From NCBI RefSeq assembly GCF_000283155.1, contig NW_004454171.1, positions 13,872,028 through 13,936,027 on the forward strand: 64,000 bases of DNA, read 5' to 3'. Positions within the stretch are counted from its first letter, which is position 1; every line of letters starts with the position of its first letter. Positions 1 to 10,945 of the stretch are shown in pieces. The DNA comes from Ceratotherium simum simum. Lineage: Eukaryota > Chordata > Mammalia > Perissodactyla > Rhinocerotidae. The notes under the pieces were generated by a model. It saw only the letters and a list, made by a program, of their open reading frames with translations, searched no databases and was not told the origin of the DNA. Both the position numbers and the translations under genes were made by a program.

Positions 1-487
1 GCACTATGCACCTTTCTTTCTGGTGATTTTAGGATGCTTTCTGAAATGGGTGAGTTTGTGTGTGGGCCCTGTAAGAGCTGGTTTTAATTTCTTTGTGAAC
101 CAGGTTTTCTGGGGGTACTCCCCAATGCTTTAGTAGCAGGCACAGTCAGATATTATGCCACTGGTCTCGATTGTGCTGGGTCCACAAAATGCCCACAGCG
201 GGGGTGCTCCCCGGCTCAGGACCCCACGCTTCCATGGAGGGCTGCATACCTGTGGGCTGCTCCCGAGTGGCTGTGAAGGCAGCGTTTTTCCTCTCCAGAA
301 GGGAGTTTCTGCCTCTTCCACCTCAATTAGGATTGTCCTTTGTTGCAGGAGTTCCTCTTATCCAGTTTTCAGTTCTGTCTCAGGGGTAATTTTTCCACGA
401 GTAGTTGTAAATTGGCTGTGTCTGCGGGAGGAGTTGAGTTCAGAGTCTGCCTACGCCGCCATCTTGACTTTTCTCTCTCCATTATAG
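1..487 (-). mobile_element. LINE-1 5' UTR fragment, minus strand
   Basis: On the minus strand this piece begins near 470 with 'agtcaagatggcggcgtag', the usual start of a mammalian L1 promoter, and runs off the left window edge. It is GC-richer than its surroundings, with several CpGs, as L1 5' UTRs are. No ORF1 is reached. The short frames on either strand are not L1 proteins. Placement in an L1 subfamily is not possible by eye. Confidence 0.65.
456..468 (-). promoter_or_regulatory. YY1-like core at the L1 5' end
   Basis: The minus strand reads CAAGATGGCGGC. An AAnATGGC core at the first bases of L1 is the known YY1 position that fixes the start of L1 transcription. The motif is seen here; its function in this copy is inferred. 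Confidence 0.45.
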
Positions 488-819
488 GAATCTTAGTGAC
501 AATTTTTTTCTTTTAGCGTTTTGCATCTATCAGCCTACTGCCTTCAGGCCTCCAAAGTTTCTAATGAGAAATCTGTTGATAATCTTATTGAGGATTGTTT
601 GTATGTAACAAGTCACTTCTGTCTTGTTTTCAAGATTCTCTCTTTGTATTTGGCTTTTGAAAGTTTGATTATAATGTTTATTGGTGTGAGTTTCTTTGAG
701 TTCATTTTACTTGGAGTTTGTTGAGCTTTTTTGATGTTTATATTCATATCTTTCATCAAATTTGGAATTTTTCAGCCATTATTTCTTCAAATATTCTCCC
801 TGCCCTTTTCTCTTTCTCT

Positions 820-1200
820 TCTCTGTTGGGGACTCCCACAATGCATATGTTGGTCTTCTTGAGGATGCCTGACAGGTTCCTTAGGCTCTGTTCACTTTTC
901 TTCAAATTTTTTTTATTTCTATTTCTCAGACTTGATAATTTCCATTACCCTATCTTCAAATTCACTGATTCTTTCTTTTGCCTGCTCAAATCTGCCTTTG
1001 AATCACTGTAGTGAAATTTTCATTTCAGTTACAGTACTTTTCAGCTCCAGAATTTCTTTTTGGTTTCTTTTTAGGTTTCCTAACTCTATTGATATTTCCA
1101 TTTTGTTCATTTTCTTGACTTTCTCCACATCTTCCTTTAGTTCTTTGAGCATCTTTAAGACACTTGTTCTAAAGTCTTTGTCTAGGAAATCCACCACCAA
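820..1200 (-). pseudogene. L1 ORF1p coiled-coil remnant
   Basis: The minus-strand frame at 1003-1200 encodes heptad-like, charged helix with 'LKELKEDVEKVKK' and 'LKRNQKEILELKSTVTEMK', characteristic of the coiled coil of L1 ORF1p, the RNA-binding chaperone of the retrotransposon. Frame shifts follow; further on a third segment resembles 'ILKKTNICIVGVP' near 860-820. The open part is 65 residues against roughly 300-340 for the full protein, so it is a broken relic. Confidence 0.8.
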
Positions 1201-1370
1201 GTGTCTTTCAGGGACAGTTTCTGTTGATTTATTGTTTTCCTTTGAATGAGTTATACTTTTCTGTTACTTTGTGTGCCTTGTAATTTTTTGTTGAAAACTG
1301 GACATTTGAATCTAACAATGTGGTAACTCTGGAGGTCACATTCTTCCCCTTCCCCAGGGTTTGCTGGTTT

Positions 1371-1393
1371 ATTTATTTATTTATTTATTTTTT
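1371..1393 (+). repeat. (TTTA)n microsatellite
   Basis: About five TTTA units within the L1 5' region, ending in a T run. Confidence 0.85.
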
Positions 1394-2040
1394 ATTGTCG
1401 TAGGCCCTCTCTGTGCTGAGGATCAGTCTGAGGTGTAAAGTTAAGGTCTTCTCAGGTCTTTTATGAGCCTTTCCTTGAGTATGCATGATCATTTTCTAAT
1501 TTTCCCTGTATATGCAGTTGTTTTTGAATGTCCTAGTTTTTAATGTCTCACTCCCAAAAGGGGAAAAAGAGAAAAATGAAGAGGTGGGAGGAAAGAGTGC
1601 TGGCCCTTTAGATTCCCTGGAAGTTACTTCAGCCAGAGGGGGAGGGACTTGTAACAATGGGGGGAGGTGCAACAACAATGGCTGCCTGCTTGCACCTCTG
1701 TGATCAGAAGCAGCAATCAGCAATCACAGCACAGATACCTGGTATTTGGAGGATAGGGTTCTTTTTGCCCACCCTGTCTCATCTAAGCTGTGTGCAGGCT
1801 GTGCCAGGAACTGATGCACAGCAGTCTGCCATGTGGCTGGGGGTGGGAGACAGAGAGCCACCACTCTGCCAAGAGCTGAAATTCACTGCAGTTTACCACC
1901 CAAATCTTCCCCTGGAATTTGCAAGCCTTCAATAGACTGCAGAGTTCCAAAATAGTTACATCAGACAGATTCTGGCAGTACAATTATTGTCTAGGTGTGG
2001 AGCCAGACTCCTGGTGCTTCCTACTCCACTATCTTCTCAG

Positions 2041-2650
2041 AATTCTCTATTCTTGCATATTTTTTAAGAAAGGAAATATTTGGAAAAAGTGCTAGAGACT
2101 AACTCCTTGTGATGTATCCCACAATTGATGACAACACCCTGGGTGTCAGGGCCTTCCAGCTGAGCACTTTTGCTCACAACTAGGCCAGTGCAATTGCATC
2201 AATCAGTTATGATGATATGGAATTTTTACCATTTAATAGAGAATTATTCACTATTAAGGGATAGCCTGTCCTTTGTTTCAAAAGATCAAAACAGTTCCTA
2301 GTCCTGGCAAAAACTAAATCATGATTTAATAATAACATGTCTGTCGCTCAGTCTTAACCTATAGCAAAGTTTCAAATTAGGGAACTGAGAACCTTTGTAA
2401 GGATGACATGCAAAGTTTTGAAGTATTCCATATTTTTCAGCCAGACTAGATTATGCAATGTGCTCTAGATAGATTCCATACACTTCTACCACTACACCCA
2501 TTAGAAAAAATGTTGTTTCAGCCTAATAGAATGCTCTTGCTATCTCTGCCACCTGAAGTCCTAAGATGCATCTCATTTGCTTGTGCCTTGATTCAATCTT
2601 CCCTGATGGCCTCATCAGTATAGTGATCTCTCTCTTCTTTCATGGCCTTT
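2041..2650. other. Unassigned single-copy stretch
   Basis: No repeat, RNA gene or convincing reading frame was recognised. Base composition is ordinary A+T-rich mammalian intergenic or intronic DNA. Confidence 0.5.
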
Positions 2651-2663
2651 TAGTCATGCTTTT

Positions 2664-2869
2664 TTTTTTTTTAATTTTATTTATTTATTTTCCCCCCAAA
2701 GCCCCGGTAGATAGTTGTATGTCATAGTTGCACATCCTTATAGTTGCTGTATGTGGGACACAGCCTCAGCATGGCCGGAGAAGCGGTGCGTTGGTGCGCG
2801 CCTGGGATCCGAACCCGGGCTGCCAGCAGCGGAGCGCACGCACTTAACCACTAAGCCACGGGGCCGGCC
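2664..2869 (-). mobile_element. ERE SINE, minus strand
   Basis: A tRNA-derived perissodactyl SINE. The minus strand reads 'ggccggccccgtggcttag' at its head, contains the B box 'ggttcggatcc', and ends in an A-rich tail (T run on the plus strand). A perfect 13-bp target-site duplication 'tagtcatgctttt' flanks it at 2651-2663 and 2870-2882, so the insertion is fairly recent. It is non-coding and was mobilised by L1 machinery. Confidence 0.95.
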
Positions 2870-2947
2870 TAGTCATGCTTTTATGGCATTTAACTTGTCC
2901 TCTTTTGTGCTATTATTATTTGTGTTTGTATTCTAACAGATTGCAAC

Positions 2948-3425
2948 TGACAGGGCTCAGGATATACCACCCCAAGATGGGCCACTGAAGCACAAGAATT
3001 ATGTTGAGGTGAAGGCATTTGAGTTCCTGAAATCCCTTATCTGCCTAAAAGCAGTGCGCCCTAAAAGAACTCAATGGTCATAAATCCCCTAGAGCAACTC
3101 TAACCTTCTCTTTTTGGAGAGAGAAGTCCAGAAGTTGGCACCGTGCCCAAACAGACATTCTATCATATCTCCCATCTATTCTCCTAAGGTTCTGTTTATC
3201 TTTCAAAAAAGTCATTTGTGTTTTTTTAAATGCCTTTTCTGCCCACTTCTAAGAAGTCATTTGTTGTCCCAGAAGTGGCCCTTGTACCCGTCCCCATCCC
3301 TGTCGTTACCACCTTTTTGAGTCACATTTTTCTGTGAACTCCCATGTACACACATAAATAAAAATATATTTTTTTTCCTTGCTAATACATCTTTTGTCAG
3401 TTTAATTTGCAGGTTCTCAATCACA
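2948..3425 (+). mobile_element. Solo LTR, MER21-like (family A), plus strand
   Basis: Begins TG ('tgacagggctcagg'), carries an AATAAA-type signal near 3357, and ends 'tttaatttgcaggttctc...ca'. The same family recurs on the minus strand at 4243-4794, 59001-59439 and 62209-63043. Endogenous-retrovirus LTRs serve as promoter and polyadenylation region; no internal retroviral genes are attached. The MER21-like label is from memory. Confidence 0.65.
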
Positions 3426-3504
3426 ACATAAGAAGACAGAGAAAAAGTTTTTTTTCTCCTTGATATAACTTTCTTGCTGGGAAGAGAGGAGGCAGTACAT
3501 GCAG

Positions 3505-4135
3505 TGGTAAGGATTTGGACAGACAGAGTTGAATATTTTTAAATTCCTGCATTGCCATCCATCTTGAGTAAATTAGTTAAGCTGCCTGAACTTCCTTTTA
3601 CTTTGTTAAAAAACAAAATTCAACTGAGTAGATTTGAAAGATCTTATTGGCTTTATTCAGCAATTCATGATTTGGGTAGCATCCAATCTAGCAGATAGAA
3701 AGGAGCTCTGAGCTGCTGTACAAAATGAGACTTTTGCAGGCAGAAGGTAGCAGGAACAAGGAAGTTATACTGGCAAAAAAGAAGGTGGTTATTGCAAAGT
3801 CACTTTCCTGTAGGGGATGGCAGGGGTCTATCAGGCAGATGACCTAACTAGTGCTCATCAGGCAATTCCTGAGTGACTGGTTTAAGATTCCATTTCTAGG
3901 AGAGCCAAAACTGTATTTAAGTTAAGTCTCAGTTTGGCGATGTGGGTCTTAGCTAAGCGACTCAATTTTGGGCCTGTTGTGTTGTTTTTAACGATTTCAT
4001 CTGTCAAATGGGGACAGTAACTGTACCTCCTTCTTGGGGTTGCTGTGGAGTTAAATCACATGATGTATGTCAGGTACAGGATGTCCTAGCACGGTATCTG
4101 GCACATAGCAAGTGTTTATTAAATGTTAGCTTTGG
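3505..4135 (+). mobile_element. MIR SINE, split by an LTR
   Basis: The left part (about 3505-3603) ends with the MIR 'agttacttaacctct..cagtttcc' region in decayed form. The right part (3994-4135) resumes with 'tttcatctgtcaaatgggga' and ends 'ctggcacatagcaagtg...ataaatgtt'. The two halves fit as one MIR interrupted by the LTR at 3604-3993. MIR is an ancient tRNA-derived SINE of all mammals. Confidence 0.75.
3604..3993 (-). mobile_element. Solo LTR (family B), minus strand
   Basis: Shares most of its length with 54156-54550. On the minus strand it has 'ctcctttctatctgctagat' followed by a polyadenylation-type region, as in a retroviral LTR. Ends are TGTTAAAAA and TTTTTAACG; the intact copy ends in TTTTTAACA. 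It lies inside a MIR. No attached retroviral genes. I do not recognise the exact family. Confidence 0.65.
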
Positions 4136-4242
4136 CTCCTGTTCATCATGATGCTTATAGAACTTTACAGCAAACTTTTTATATTTCATGACCTTGATGA
4201 CTATTGAGTTAGTTTGGATCAAATTTGGCATATTTGGGCCTA

Positions 4243-4794
4243 TAGGGGAGGAAAAATAATTTCCCCTCTACTCTTCTGAGTACTTGGCAGAGACTCCTGT
4301 AATAAAAGACAGATTAACAAGGGAAAAAGAATAAGAGTTTATTAACATGTAGACCTCATGTATACATGGGAGATACCCAGGGAAAGAAGACTAACTCTCC
4401 GAGGTGGCTTAGAATTCAGACTTAAATGCGATCTTAACAGGGAAAGGGGAGAGGAGCTCTAGGCCTCTTAGGGGAGAGTAAGAGATTTTTAGGAAAGATG
4501 GATGGGCCCTCAGAAGAATAGATGGGAGGTATGATAGTTTGTGATGAAGTTCGTCTGGGTGTGGTGTTGACTTCTAGGCTCCCCTCCTGTGACAAGAGTC
4601 CATCTTCCTTGGTTGATGAAACTCTCCGGGAGAGGATCTATGACAACTGAGTTCCTTTTGGGTGATCTGTCTTTAGGCACATGAGAGGAGTTCAGAGAAA
4701 GCCTCTCCCTGCATGTGCTGTTTTTCAAGTACCTGCAGCTCAAAATAATCAATATACCAAGTGGCATATTTGGGGGGTGGCACATTCTGCTACA
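4243..4794 (-). mobile_element. Solo LTR, MER21-like (family A), minus strand
   Basis: Closely resembles 62209-63043 through most of its length ('aacatgtagacctcatgtat' is shared exactly). On the minus strand it starts 'tgtagcagaatgtgccacc'. The flanks repeat 'ggccta' (4237-4242 and 4795-4800), a plausible 5-6 bp retroviral duplication; the terminal TG at the left seems lost. Small frames here are LTR noise. Confidence 0.7.
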
Positions 4795-4904
4795 GGCCTA
4801 TATAGAGCCAATCAAAAAGAATTCAAAAAGCAACTACAAGAAAGTTTTAATTCTTTTCCTTCTCTGAACTCCTGTGGCTCTTGAATCATTCACATTTTAA
4901 ATAA

Positions 4905-5025
4905 TATTCTTGTTTTGTCTCCTCTACTAGATCCTAAGTTTCTTGAACGTAAAGACTGTCTATATGTGTATATTTCCTATAGGGTATAAAATAGATAATA
5001 GAATATTTGCTTAATGAATGAATGA
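4905..5025 (+). mobile_element. LINE-2 3' end fragment
   Basis: Decayed L2 3' end: 'ctagatcctaagtttcttga', then the 'agaatatttgcttaatgaatgaatga' type terminus, which is how L2 3' ends close. Confidence 0.6.
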
Positions 5026-6595
5026 TTCTCTCACTGTATTTTGCCCTGAATTTACTAAACTCACTAGATAATTTATTTTGTGTTGGAGAGATCTGGGCTG
5101 TTTCTTAATAACTGTTCCTACAGCTAGAGAGACATCACTCTCTTTACCGAGATAAAAGTCTGCCCTTGAAAAGAAATCATTAGCAGAGCCAGAAATAGAA
5201 TTCAGGAGTCCAGACCAGCAGTTACAAACATTTAATCTCACTTTTTATGAATGTGAATTACTGAGGCCATTGGACAGGACCATGAAAAGCTCAAACTGCA
5301 GATGGGTTCAGGCAGGAGCATTAGGGGGAACATGTTGGGATCAGATCAGAAATTAGTGATGGAAAAGGTACAAAAGGTCATTAGCCTCTACCCCTTCTGG
5401 TGCAACCACAGGGCTGGGCGAGAGGTTGTTCTTTTTATGTTTCAAAATAGGAATGGAATGATAAAGAAGAGGACGTACAGGGTGAATTTGCATGAGAATA
5501 GGGGACTGGAGAGCTGAGTAATGTCAGGGAGATTCGTCTGTACTCTAAAGGCCACTGGGGTGTGTGAGAAGTATTATGTTAAGCAGCCACAGTGGGAGCA
5601 CAAAGGAAAGACCAAAATAATTGTAAGTCTATGAGATTCTTTTTTTTTTTCTGATCTAGAAAATGACAGATTCCTCCTGAACAGTTGGCAGCACTGACAA
5701 CCTTTGATTTCATCCATCTTCTTTTCCTTCTAGAGTACTTGCTGAAAAGTATTTCTAAGTAATTGTAACACGCTGCACACTCAGGTGGCTTATTAAGGGA
5801 GCCTGATTCTGTAGGGTAAGGGACATTGCTTACCTGGTCCACCCCTTGGAGGCACCAGAAACTGGACCATCACTGTCAGGGTGTTTCTCTGAATATGGCT
5901 GTAACAATACCTGGAGAGTTCATTAGCTTGGAATTTCATAGAGCTAATAAAGCCGTTAATTAAGAATGGCCAAACCCACACGTGGAAGGAGACTTAGATT
6001 CAATTTACTTGACACTCAGTGTAAGCCCATTTTATATATACCAATTACCAATACCTTGCAGTATGGTTCTGCTATTAATTTATAATCCTTCGCTGCTGGG
6101 TTCTTGGTGAAACCTTTAGCTGTGTGTGCCTAAGGGAAGGGTCTCCACTGTGTGCCTGATCCTCTTTTGTCAGCCAGGTTCTGTGTTTTGTGTGCTGACC
6201 TTTTCAGAATGTCTCATGTCACTCTTATCCTGCACCAGTTTGCACTGGAATGGTCACTTCATCCTGTTAGGAGACTTTTCTTTTTCTACTACTAATTGAA
6301 CATCTCATACTGCAAAAATGCTCGGTTTAGAGCTGAAATAACAGTCCTTGTTAGCCAAGTCAAGGCTGTTAGGCAAGCTCCAATGGGCGTGGCTAAGTGC
6401 CTGGCATCTACTTGATGCCAGGAAAGGCTTTTCTCTGTACATTTTACTTTCAGAAGCATGCGAGAGCTCTCAGTTCTAGGCAGATGCAGTCTCCCATCTC
6501 CTGGTATTCATGTGCTCATAAGCTCTGACCCACCCTACAATATGCTCTTCTAGCTTAGCCTGTACTGTAATTAAATAATTTATTGTGTGGCTAGT
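5026..6595. other. Unassigned single-copy stretch
   Basis: No element or gene recognised. The short frames on both strands have no motif I know. It may contain old repeats too decayed to read. Confidence 0.5.
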
Positions 6596-6599
6596 TGTC

Positions 6600-6735
6600 A
6601 ACTTATTGTCTCCTGTGCTAAAGCCAGGAGGGCAGTGACCAGTCTCTCCTGTTCAGCATTACACCTGCAGCATCTAGGCTAGCATCTTGCCCACAGAGGG
6701 CATTCAATCAATGGTCATTGAATGAGTGTCTCTTC
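6600..6735 (+). mobile_element. LINE-2 3' end fragment
   Basis: Shows the L2 3' order: 'gtctcctgtgctaaagccag', 'gagggcagtgacc', 'catctaggctagcatcttgc', and 'attgaatgagtg' at the terminus. Confidence 0.6.
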
Positions 6736-6925
6736 CACACTGGGGCGTACGGGAGGAGAAGGCTATATACTTGCTTATTTTGGTAGAAAGAGAAACTTCT
6801 AGGCTGAGTTGGACTTGACAAGATTTCCCTTTAGACAGAGTCTATGCTGTGATAAATTGGATGGTGTGATAAATTGATGTAACTTTAACTGCAGTCACTT
6901 AAGAGTTTTCCTGTTTAATCATTTT

Positions 6926-7134
6926 TTTTTTTTAAGATTTTTATTTATTTATTTCCCCCTAAAGCCCCAGTAGATAGTTGTATGTCACAGCTGCACATCC
7001 TTCTAGTTGCTGTATGTGGGACGCGGCCTCAACATGGCCGGAGAAGCAGTGCCTCAGTGTGCGCCCGGGATCCGAACCCAGGCCGCCAATAGCGGAGTGC
7101 GCGCACTCAACCACTAAGCCACGGAGCCGGCCCG
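6926..7134 (-). mobile_element. ERE SINE, minus strand
   Basis: Same head and B box as the copy at 2664. The 14-bp duplication 'tgtttaatcatttt' flanks it perfectly (6912-6925 and 7135-7148), so it is a young, precise insertion. Confidence 0.95.
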
Positions 7135-7149
7135 TGTTTAATCATTTTA

Positions 7150-7843
7150 AGCTCATTCTCTTTATAGTCTTTATTATAATTTTTGAAGGGGAAGGGGCAT
7201 TTTACAAGACCAAGTAAAATACAGAATTTGGGAAATTATCCAGTTACCTCAGGACAAAAATTATATGAGGTCAAATATAAGGCAATATTGAATGCAATGC
7301 TATTTTCATTTTTGACAGTGAGAAGCTTTGTTTTGGTCAACTTGAATATACAAAGTTCCAGGGATATAGAGGAAATAGTTCCATGTCTACTCATGATATT
7401 TAATTATTAATTTAATTACAGATTTAAAATGTAATATTTAGAGTCACATATAAAATGTATTTAAAAATATAAATGGAAAAATTTTAATTTACACAATTAC
7501 AGACATCTTTGTCATCTTGCTTCTTTCATCATTACCACGGTCACAGTTTCAGAGCACTTTGTATTTCTGTCTAAGTTGTTTGAGATAGAGCACTTTTTGA
7601 ATCCATGAAAGATGGGGGTCACTGGAAATTCTACACCAAGTCACAAGCAGTCATTCATACAATGTTATAGCCAATGGGTTTTTTATTTCTCCTGCTGGCC
7701 TCCTGACTCATCTATGCTCACCACAGCCTAACTACTTTATATGTGGCTGTAGGTGATTTTTGAAAGGCTTGATTACAATGACATACAACACTTATCATTT
7801 TCTGACCTCCAGGCACAATTAATGCACAACAATATGCCCTTTA
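7150..7843. other. Unassigned A+T-rich stretch
   Basis: No recognised repeat or gene. Confidence 0.5.
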
Positions 7844-7857
7844 AAAAGTCAATTTCA

Positions 7858-8043
7858 GAGGCTGGCCCCGAGGCCTAGTGGTTAAGTTCCACGGGCTCCG
7901 CTTTGTCAGCCCGGGGTTGGTTCCTGGGGCAGACCTACACCACTCATCAGTGGCCATGCTATGGCGGCGACCTACATACAAAATAGAGGAAGATTGGCAA
8001 CAGATGTTAGCTCAGAGCGAATCTTCCTCAGCAAAAAAAAAAG
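7858..8043 (+). mobile_element. ERE SINE, plus strand (short-tail subtype)
   Basis: Head 'ggctggccccgaggcctag', then 'cctacatacaaaatagagg' and one tail module 'gatgttagctcagagcgaat'. Flanked by the 14-bp duplication 'aaaagtcaatttca' (7844-7857, 8044-8057). It lacks the 'acatacagcaactagaagg' segment of the other subtype. Confidence 0.93.
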
Positions 8044-8057
8044 AAAAGTCAATTTCA

Positions 8058-9515
8058 TTAGGTTATATCTATAAGCATCCAAACTAGTATTAATTAAAGT
8101 TAGGCTAGTGTATCTTCCTCAAACAATACTTTGTAGTTCAAAATAAAGTAATGGAGAGAGTACTTTACAATATGACAGACTTTGTAAGGACTCAAATATA
8201 AATTTTCCCATCTTTTCTGAGGGTTAATTTTGGAAACACCTAGACTTGCATTTGAGCATATGAAGCATTTCCTATTGGGTATTTTGGAGCATTCCCTGTG
8301 ATCTAGACTGGTCTCTCCATTGATTAATTCATTGGATCATTCTTCAATTCTCAACCTCACCTTAAGCAATCATTAACCAGCAAATACTTAATGTGTAATA
8401 TTTAGTGACCGATTTTTTTAAAGAGTAATGTGTAATCTGACTTGCTAAAGATGAATTTGAAACTAAAGATTATTTGCATTATCTAATTATTGACTCCCTG
8501 CCCCATCCTCCTTGTCTTCCTCCACCCTTCCCTAACCACGGATGTTACAGAGGATGCAGTTAGAAATATGGGACTTAGCCCCTGAAGCTTGCTTCTGGGC
8601 TAAGTCTCATATGTCATCGATTCCAAAACTTTCTGCATCCTCCACACCCTCATTTTAACATCCCTGAAGGCAAGATGCATCTTACAATTGATGGCATCTT
8701 ACAATTACTGTTGTCCAAGTCACAGTTGTGATATAGTTGCAGGAATCTGATCATAGCTATTCATACTGTTGTCACTTTAATTGAGTTATATATGTTTAAT
8801 TGCCGTTTACAATGTCTTCAAAATAATCTCAGTGTGATTTGGCATTGAAAAAAAAAGTTATCATATTCGCCCAAATATATGGAAAATAGCGGTGTGATAC
8901 ATAACGAAAATCTATCACCAAATAAGTCTGAAAGACCTCTTTTCATATGTAAAAAATAAATCTAAATGGTAAGATAGTATTAAATGGCACTGCTTTCTCT
9001 TTTTTTAATGCCACATAATGGGATATTTAAAGATCAATGGTATCTTAGATTTAATGAATGATAGTAGTATTTGCTTTGGATTGAAAATTTGGATCTCCTG
9101 TCTTTTTCTTGGTACATTCCTTATTCTGGTGTGCTTAATGTATTCCTAGCTTCTAAGATAATATTTAAAGGAAATTGTCTGCAATCTGTTTACTATGAAC
9201 TTTGTTCAAGTTCAAACCACATGTTTTTCAATCATACTCTACTTCAAAGCATTACAACAGGGGCCTGAAAAATCTGGTAAACATGTTGCAATGACAGGAA
9301 GTATTAAAACCTCTAAAGGTGCAAGAGGATTTGAGATTATAGGAGCATCATAGCTAAATAAGGTATGTATTGCATAGTGTTTTCTGTGCCAAAAAACATC
9401 TCTTATGGCTTCATAAGGAATTGTTTAAAGTCTTATAAAAAAGATTGGTGTCATTCAATTAATATCAGTCACACATTTGTTGAGAAACTACCATATGTAG
9501 GACTCAGTATTCATT
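8058..9515. other. Unassigned stretch with a possible old DNA-transposon piece
   Basis: Mostly unrecognised A+T-rich DNA. The part 8540-8720 holds 'aagatgcatcttacaattg' and resembles 27995-28170 in vocabulary ('gtaagatgcatctca'); both may be remains of one old non-autonomous DNA transposon, but I cannot name it. Confidence 0.35.
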
Positions 9516-9519
9516 CATA

Positions 9520-9640
9520 CCTAATATTTGGTGTGCCTACTAGGCCTTGTGCTGGGCTCTAAGAATAAATAGTACGAGAGATGGTCCCAACCCCCTTGAA
9601 GCTTATTTTCCACTGGGGGAGGCAGGTCAATGTTAGCAGG
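9520..9640 (-). mobile_element. LINE-2-like fragment
   Basis: 'ccttgtgctgggctctaag...gagatggtcccaacccccttgaagctt' is the familiar L2-related 'storage' segment seen throughout mammalian genomes. Short and decayed. Confidence 0.45.
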
Positions 9641-9724
9641 AGACATGTCTAAGCTTTGTAGATATTTCACTCTGATGAGCCTAAAAGCCTGCTCTGACCA
9701 CTGCCCTGCAGGGTGGACCACAAA

Positions 9725-9965
9725 TGAGGAGAATCACTCAAGGTAGAATATTCAATGGAAACAGATGGCCCATTCGAAGTGGGGACATTGCAGAGAATTT
9801 ATTAAAGGACTGTTTACAGAGGTCTGGACAGGGTATAGGAAAACCAGAGGATAATTTTGTACTTGAGGAACCAGTAATAGTCACAGGGGGAGGGGAGAAG
9901 GTGAATGGACTGGAGGCTGAGGGAGTGGGATCCCCACCCTCAGGCCTGAAGAGAACCTGAAGCCT
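9725..9965 (-). mobile_element. Possible LTR or other repeat fragment
   Basis: Contains 'gagaatttattaaaggactg' and a G+A-rich continuation that feels like the 3' part of an old repeat on the minus strand. The family is not identified. The short open frames on both strands have no known domain. Confidence 0.25.
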
Positions 9966-10029
9966 CAGCAGGAAGAGTCGGAGGAAAATCACAGATGCCA
10001 AGGAAAGGAAGTTTTTCAAGTACTTGGTA

Positions 10030-10145
10030 CTTTGATATGGTTAAGAAAGAGGGCTCTGGATCCAAACAGGCCAGGAGTTCAATTATAGCTCTTTACTTAT
10101 TAGTTGTTCTTCTGAGTCTGTTAACTCTCCTGGTATCCATTTCCT
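10030..10145 (+). mobile_element. MIR fragment
   Basis: 'agagggctctggatccaaac' to 'tctgttaactctcctggtat' and 'catttcctcttct' follows the MIR order from tRNA-like head to core. Confidence 0.6.
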
Positions 10146-10156
10146 CTTCTTCCTTT

Positions 10157-10486
10157 TGGTAAAACCATGTCTAGGAGTTTTAACCCACTACGTGGTTTCT
10201 CAGCTATAGGCTATATGGCCCAGCTAACTTTGGACAGGTGACTAAATTTGGACTGATGGGATGTGGGCAGAGGTGATGTGTACAACTTCTGGACCATCTT
10301 CTTAACGACACTTGGTTCTAACTCTCTTGCCCTTTCTGCTGTCTGGGCACTGGCAATAATTGGAGTATGTTTGGAAGCTACGTGTTGAGGAAAGCAGATC
10401 CATCTCTCACCTCTGATTGTCATGTGAGAGAGAAATAAATTTCTTTCTTTTTGTTATAGCAGCTTAGCTAATCCCTTAACTAATAC
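10157..10486 (+). mobile_element. ERVL/MaLR-type solo LTR
   Basis: The 3' part is diagnostic: 'catgtgagagagaaataaat', then 'gttatagcagcttagctaat' and a terminal 'ctaataca'. That order (AATAAA, cagcagc, ctaataca) is the end of a common ERVL-group LTR. The exact subfamily is not assigned. Confidence 0.65.
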
Positions 10487-10489
10487 ATT

Positions 10490-10860
10490 GTGTGACCTTG
10501 GATAAATAAAAGTCGTGAGTTGCTTAATGATGGGGATACGTTCTGAGAAATGTGTGGTTAGGCAATTTTGTCATTGCGAGAATGTCATAGAGTGCACTTA
10601 CACAAACCTAGATAGTATAGCCTACTATACACCTAGGTATATGGTACTAATCTTACAAGACCACTGTTTTATATGCGATCCGTTGTTGACCAGGCAGACA
10701 TCACCATAGGGAACATGACTGTATATCATTTTGCTAAGCCTTAGTTTCTTTATAATAAAAATAATTTTCTCTTTATAGGATTTTGCTGAGAGTGACAGGG
10801 GAGACAATATGTAAAGTGATTAGCACAGTGCTTGGCACATATTCACTGAAATCGGGCATG
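10490..10860 (+). mobile_element. MIR split by a MER2 element
   Basis: The left part is 'tgtgaccttggataaa' (10490-10507). The right part (10724-10860) resumes with 'ctaagccttagtttctttat' and ends 'agtgcttggcacatattcac'. A DNA transposon occupies the middle. Confidence 0.65.
10508..10722 (+). mobile_element. MER2 DNA transposon (Tigger/pogo group), internally deleted
   Basis: Starts 'agtcgtgagttgcttaatga' and ends 'gaacatgactg', with 'cacaaacctagatagtatag' inside. The ends are imperfect inverted repeats and a TA follows the right end, as expected for pogo-group insertion. About 215 bp against some 345 bp for the full non-autonomous element. No transposase. Confidence 0.8.
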
Positions 10861-10945
10861 ATTGAAGACTGGGCGTTGCGTGAAATGAGGCAGCCAGTGA
10901 GAAAACTGACACAGGGTATGTGAAATGAGAAGAAATATATATATA

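Larger units (their letters stand above)
490..2040 (-). mobile_element. LINE-1 5' UTR plus ORF1 region, minus strand
   Basis: Read on the minus strand, the element starts near 2039 with 'gagaagatagtggagtagg', a decayed L1 5' end. The 5' UTR follows to about 1260, then an ORF1-derived region to about 490. The stretch 'ttgttgaaaactggacattt' (plus, near 1288) and the 520-800 segment match what I know of old L1M 5'/ORF1 sequences. A (TTTA)n tract lies inside. No 3' part is present, so this is a 5' piece, which is unusual because most L1 copies lose their 5' end. Confidence 0.75.
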
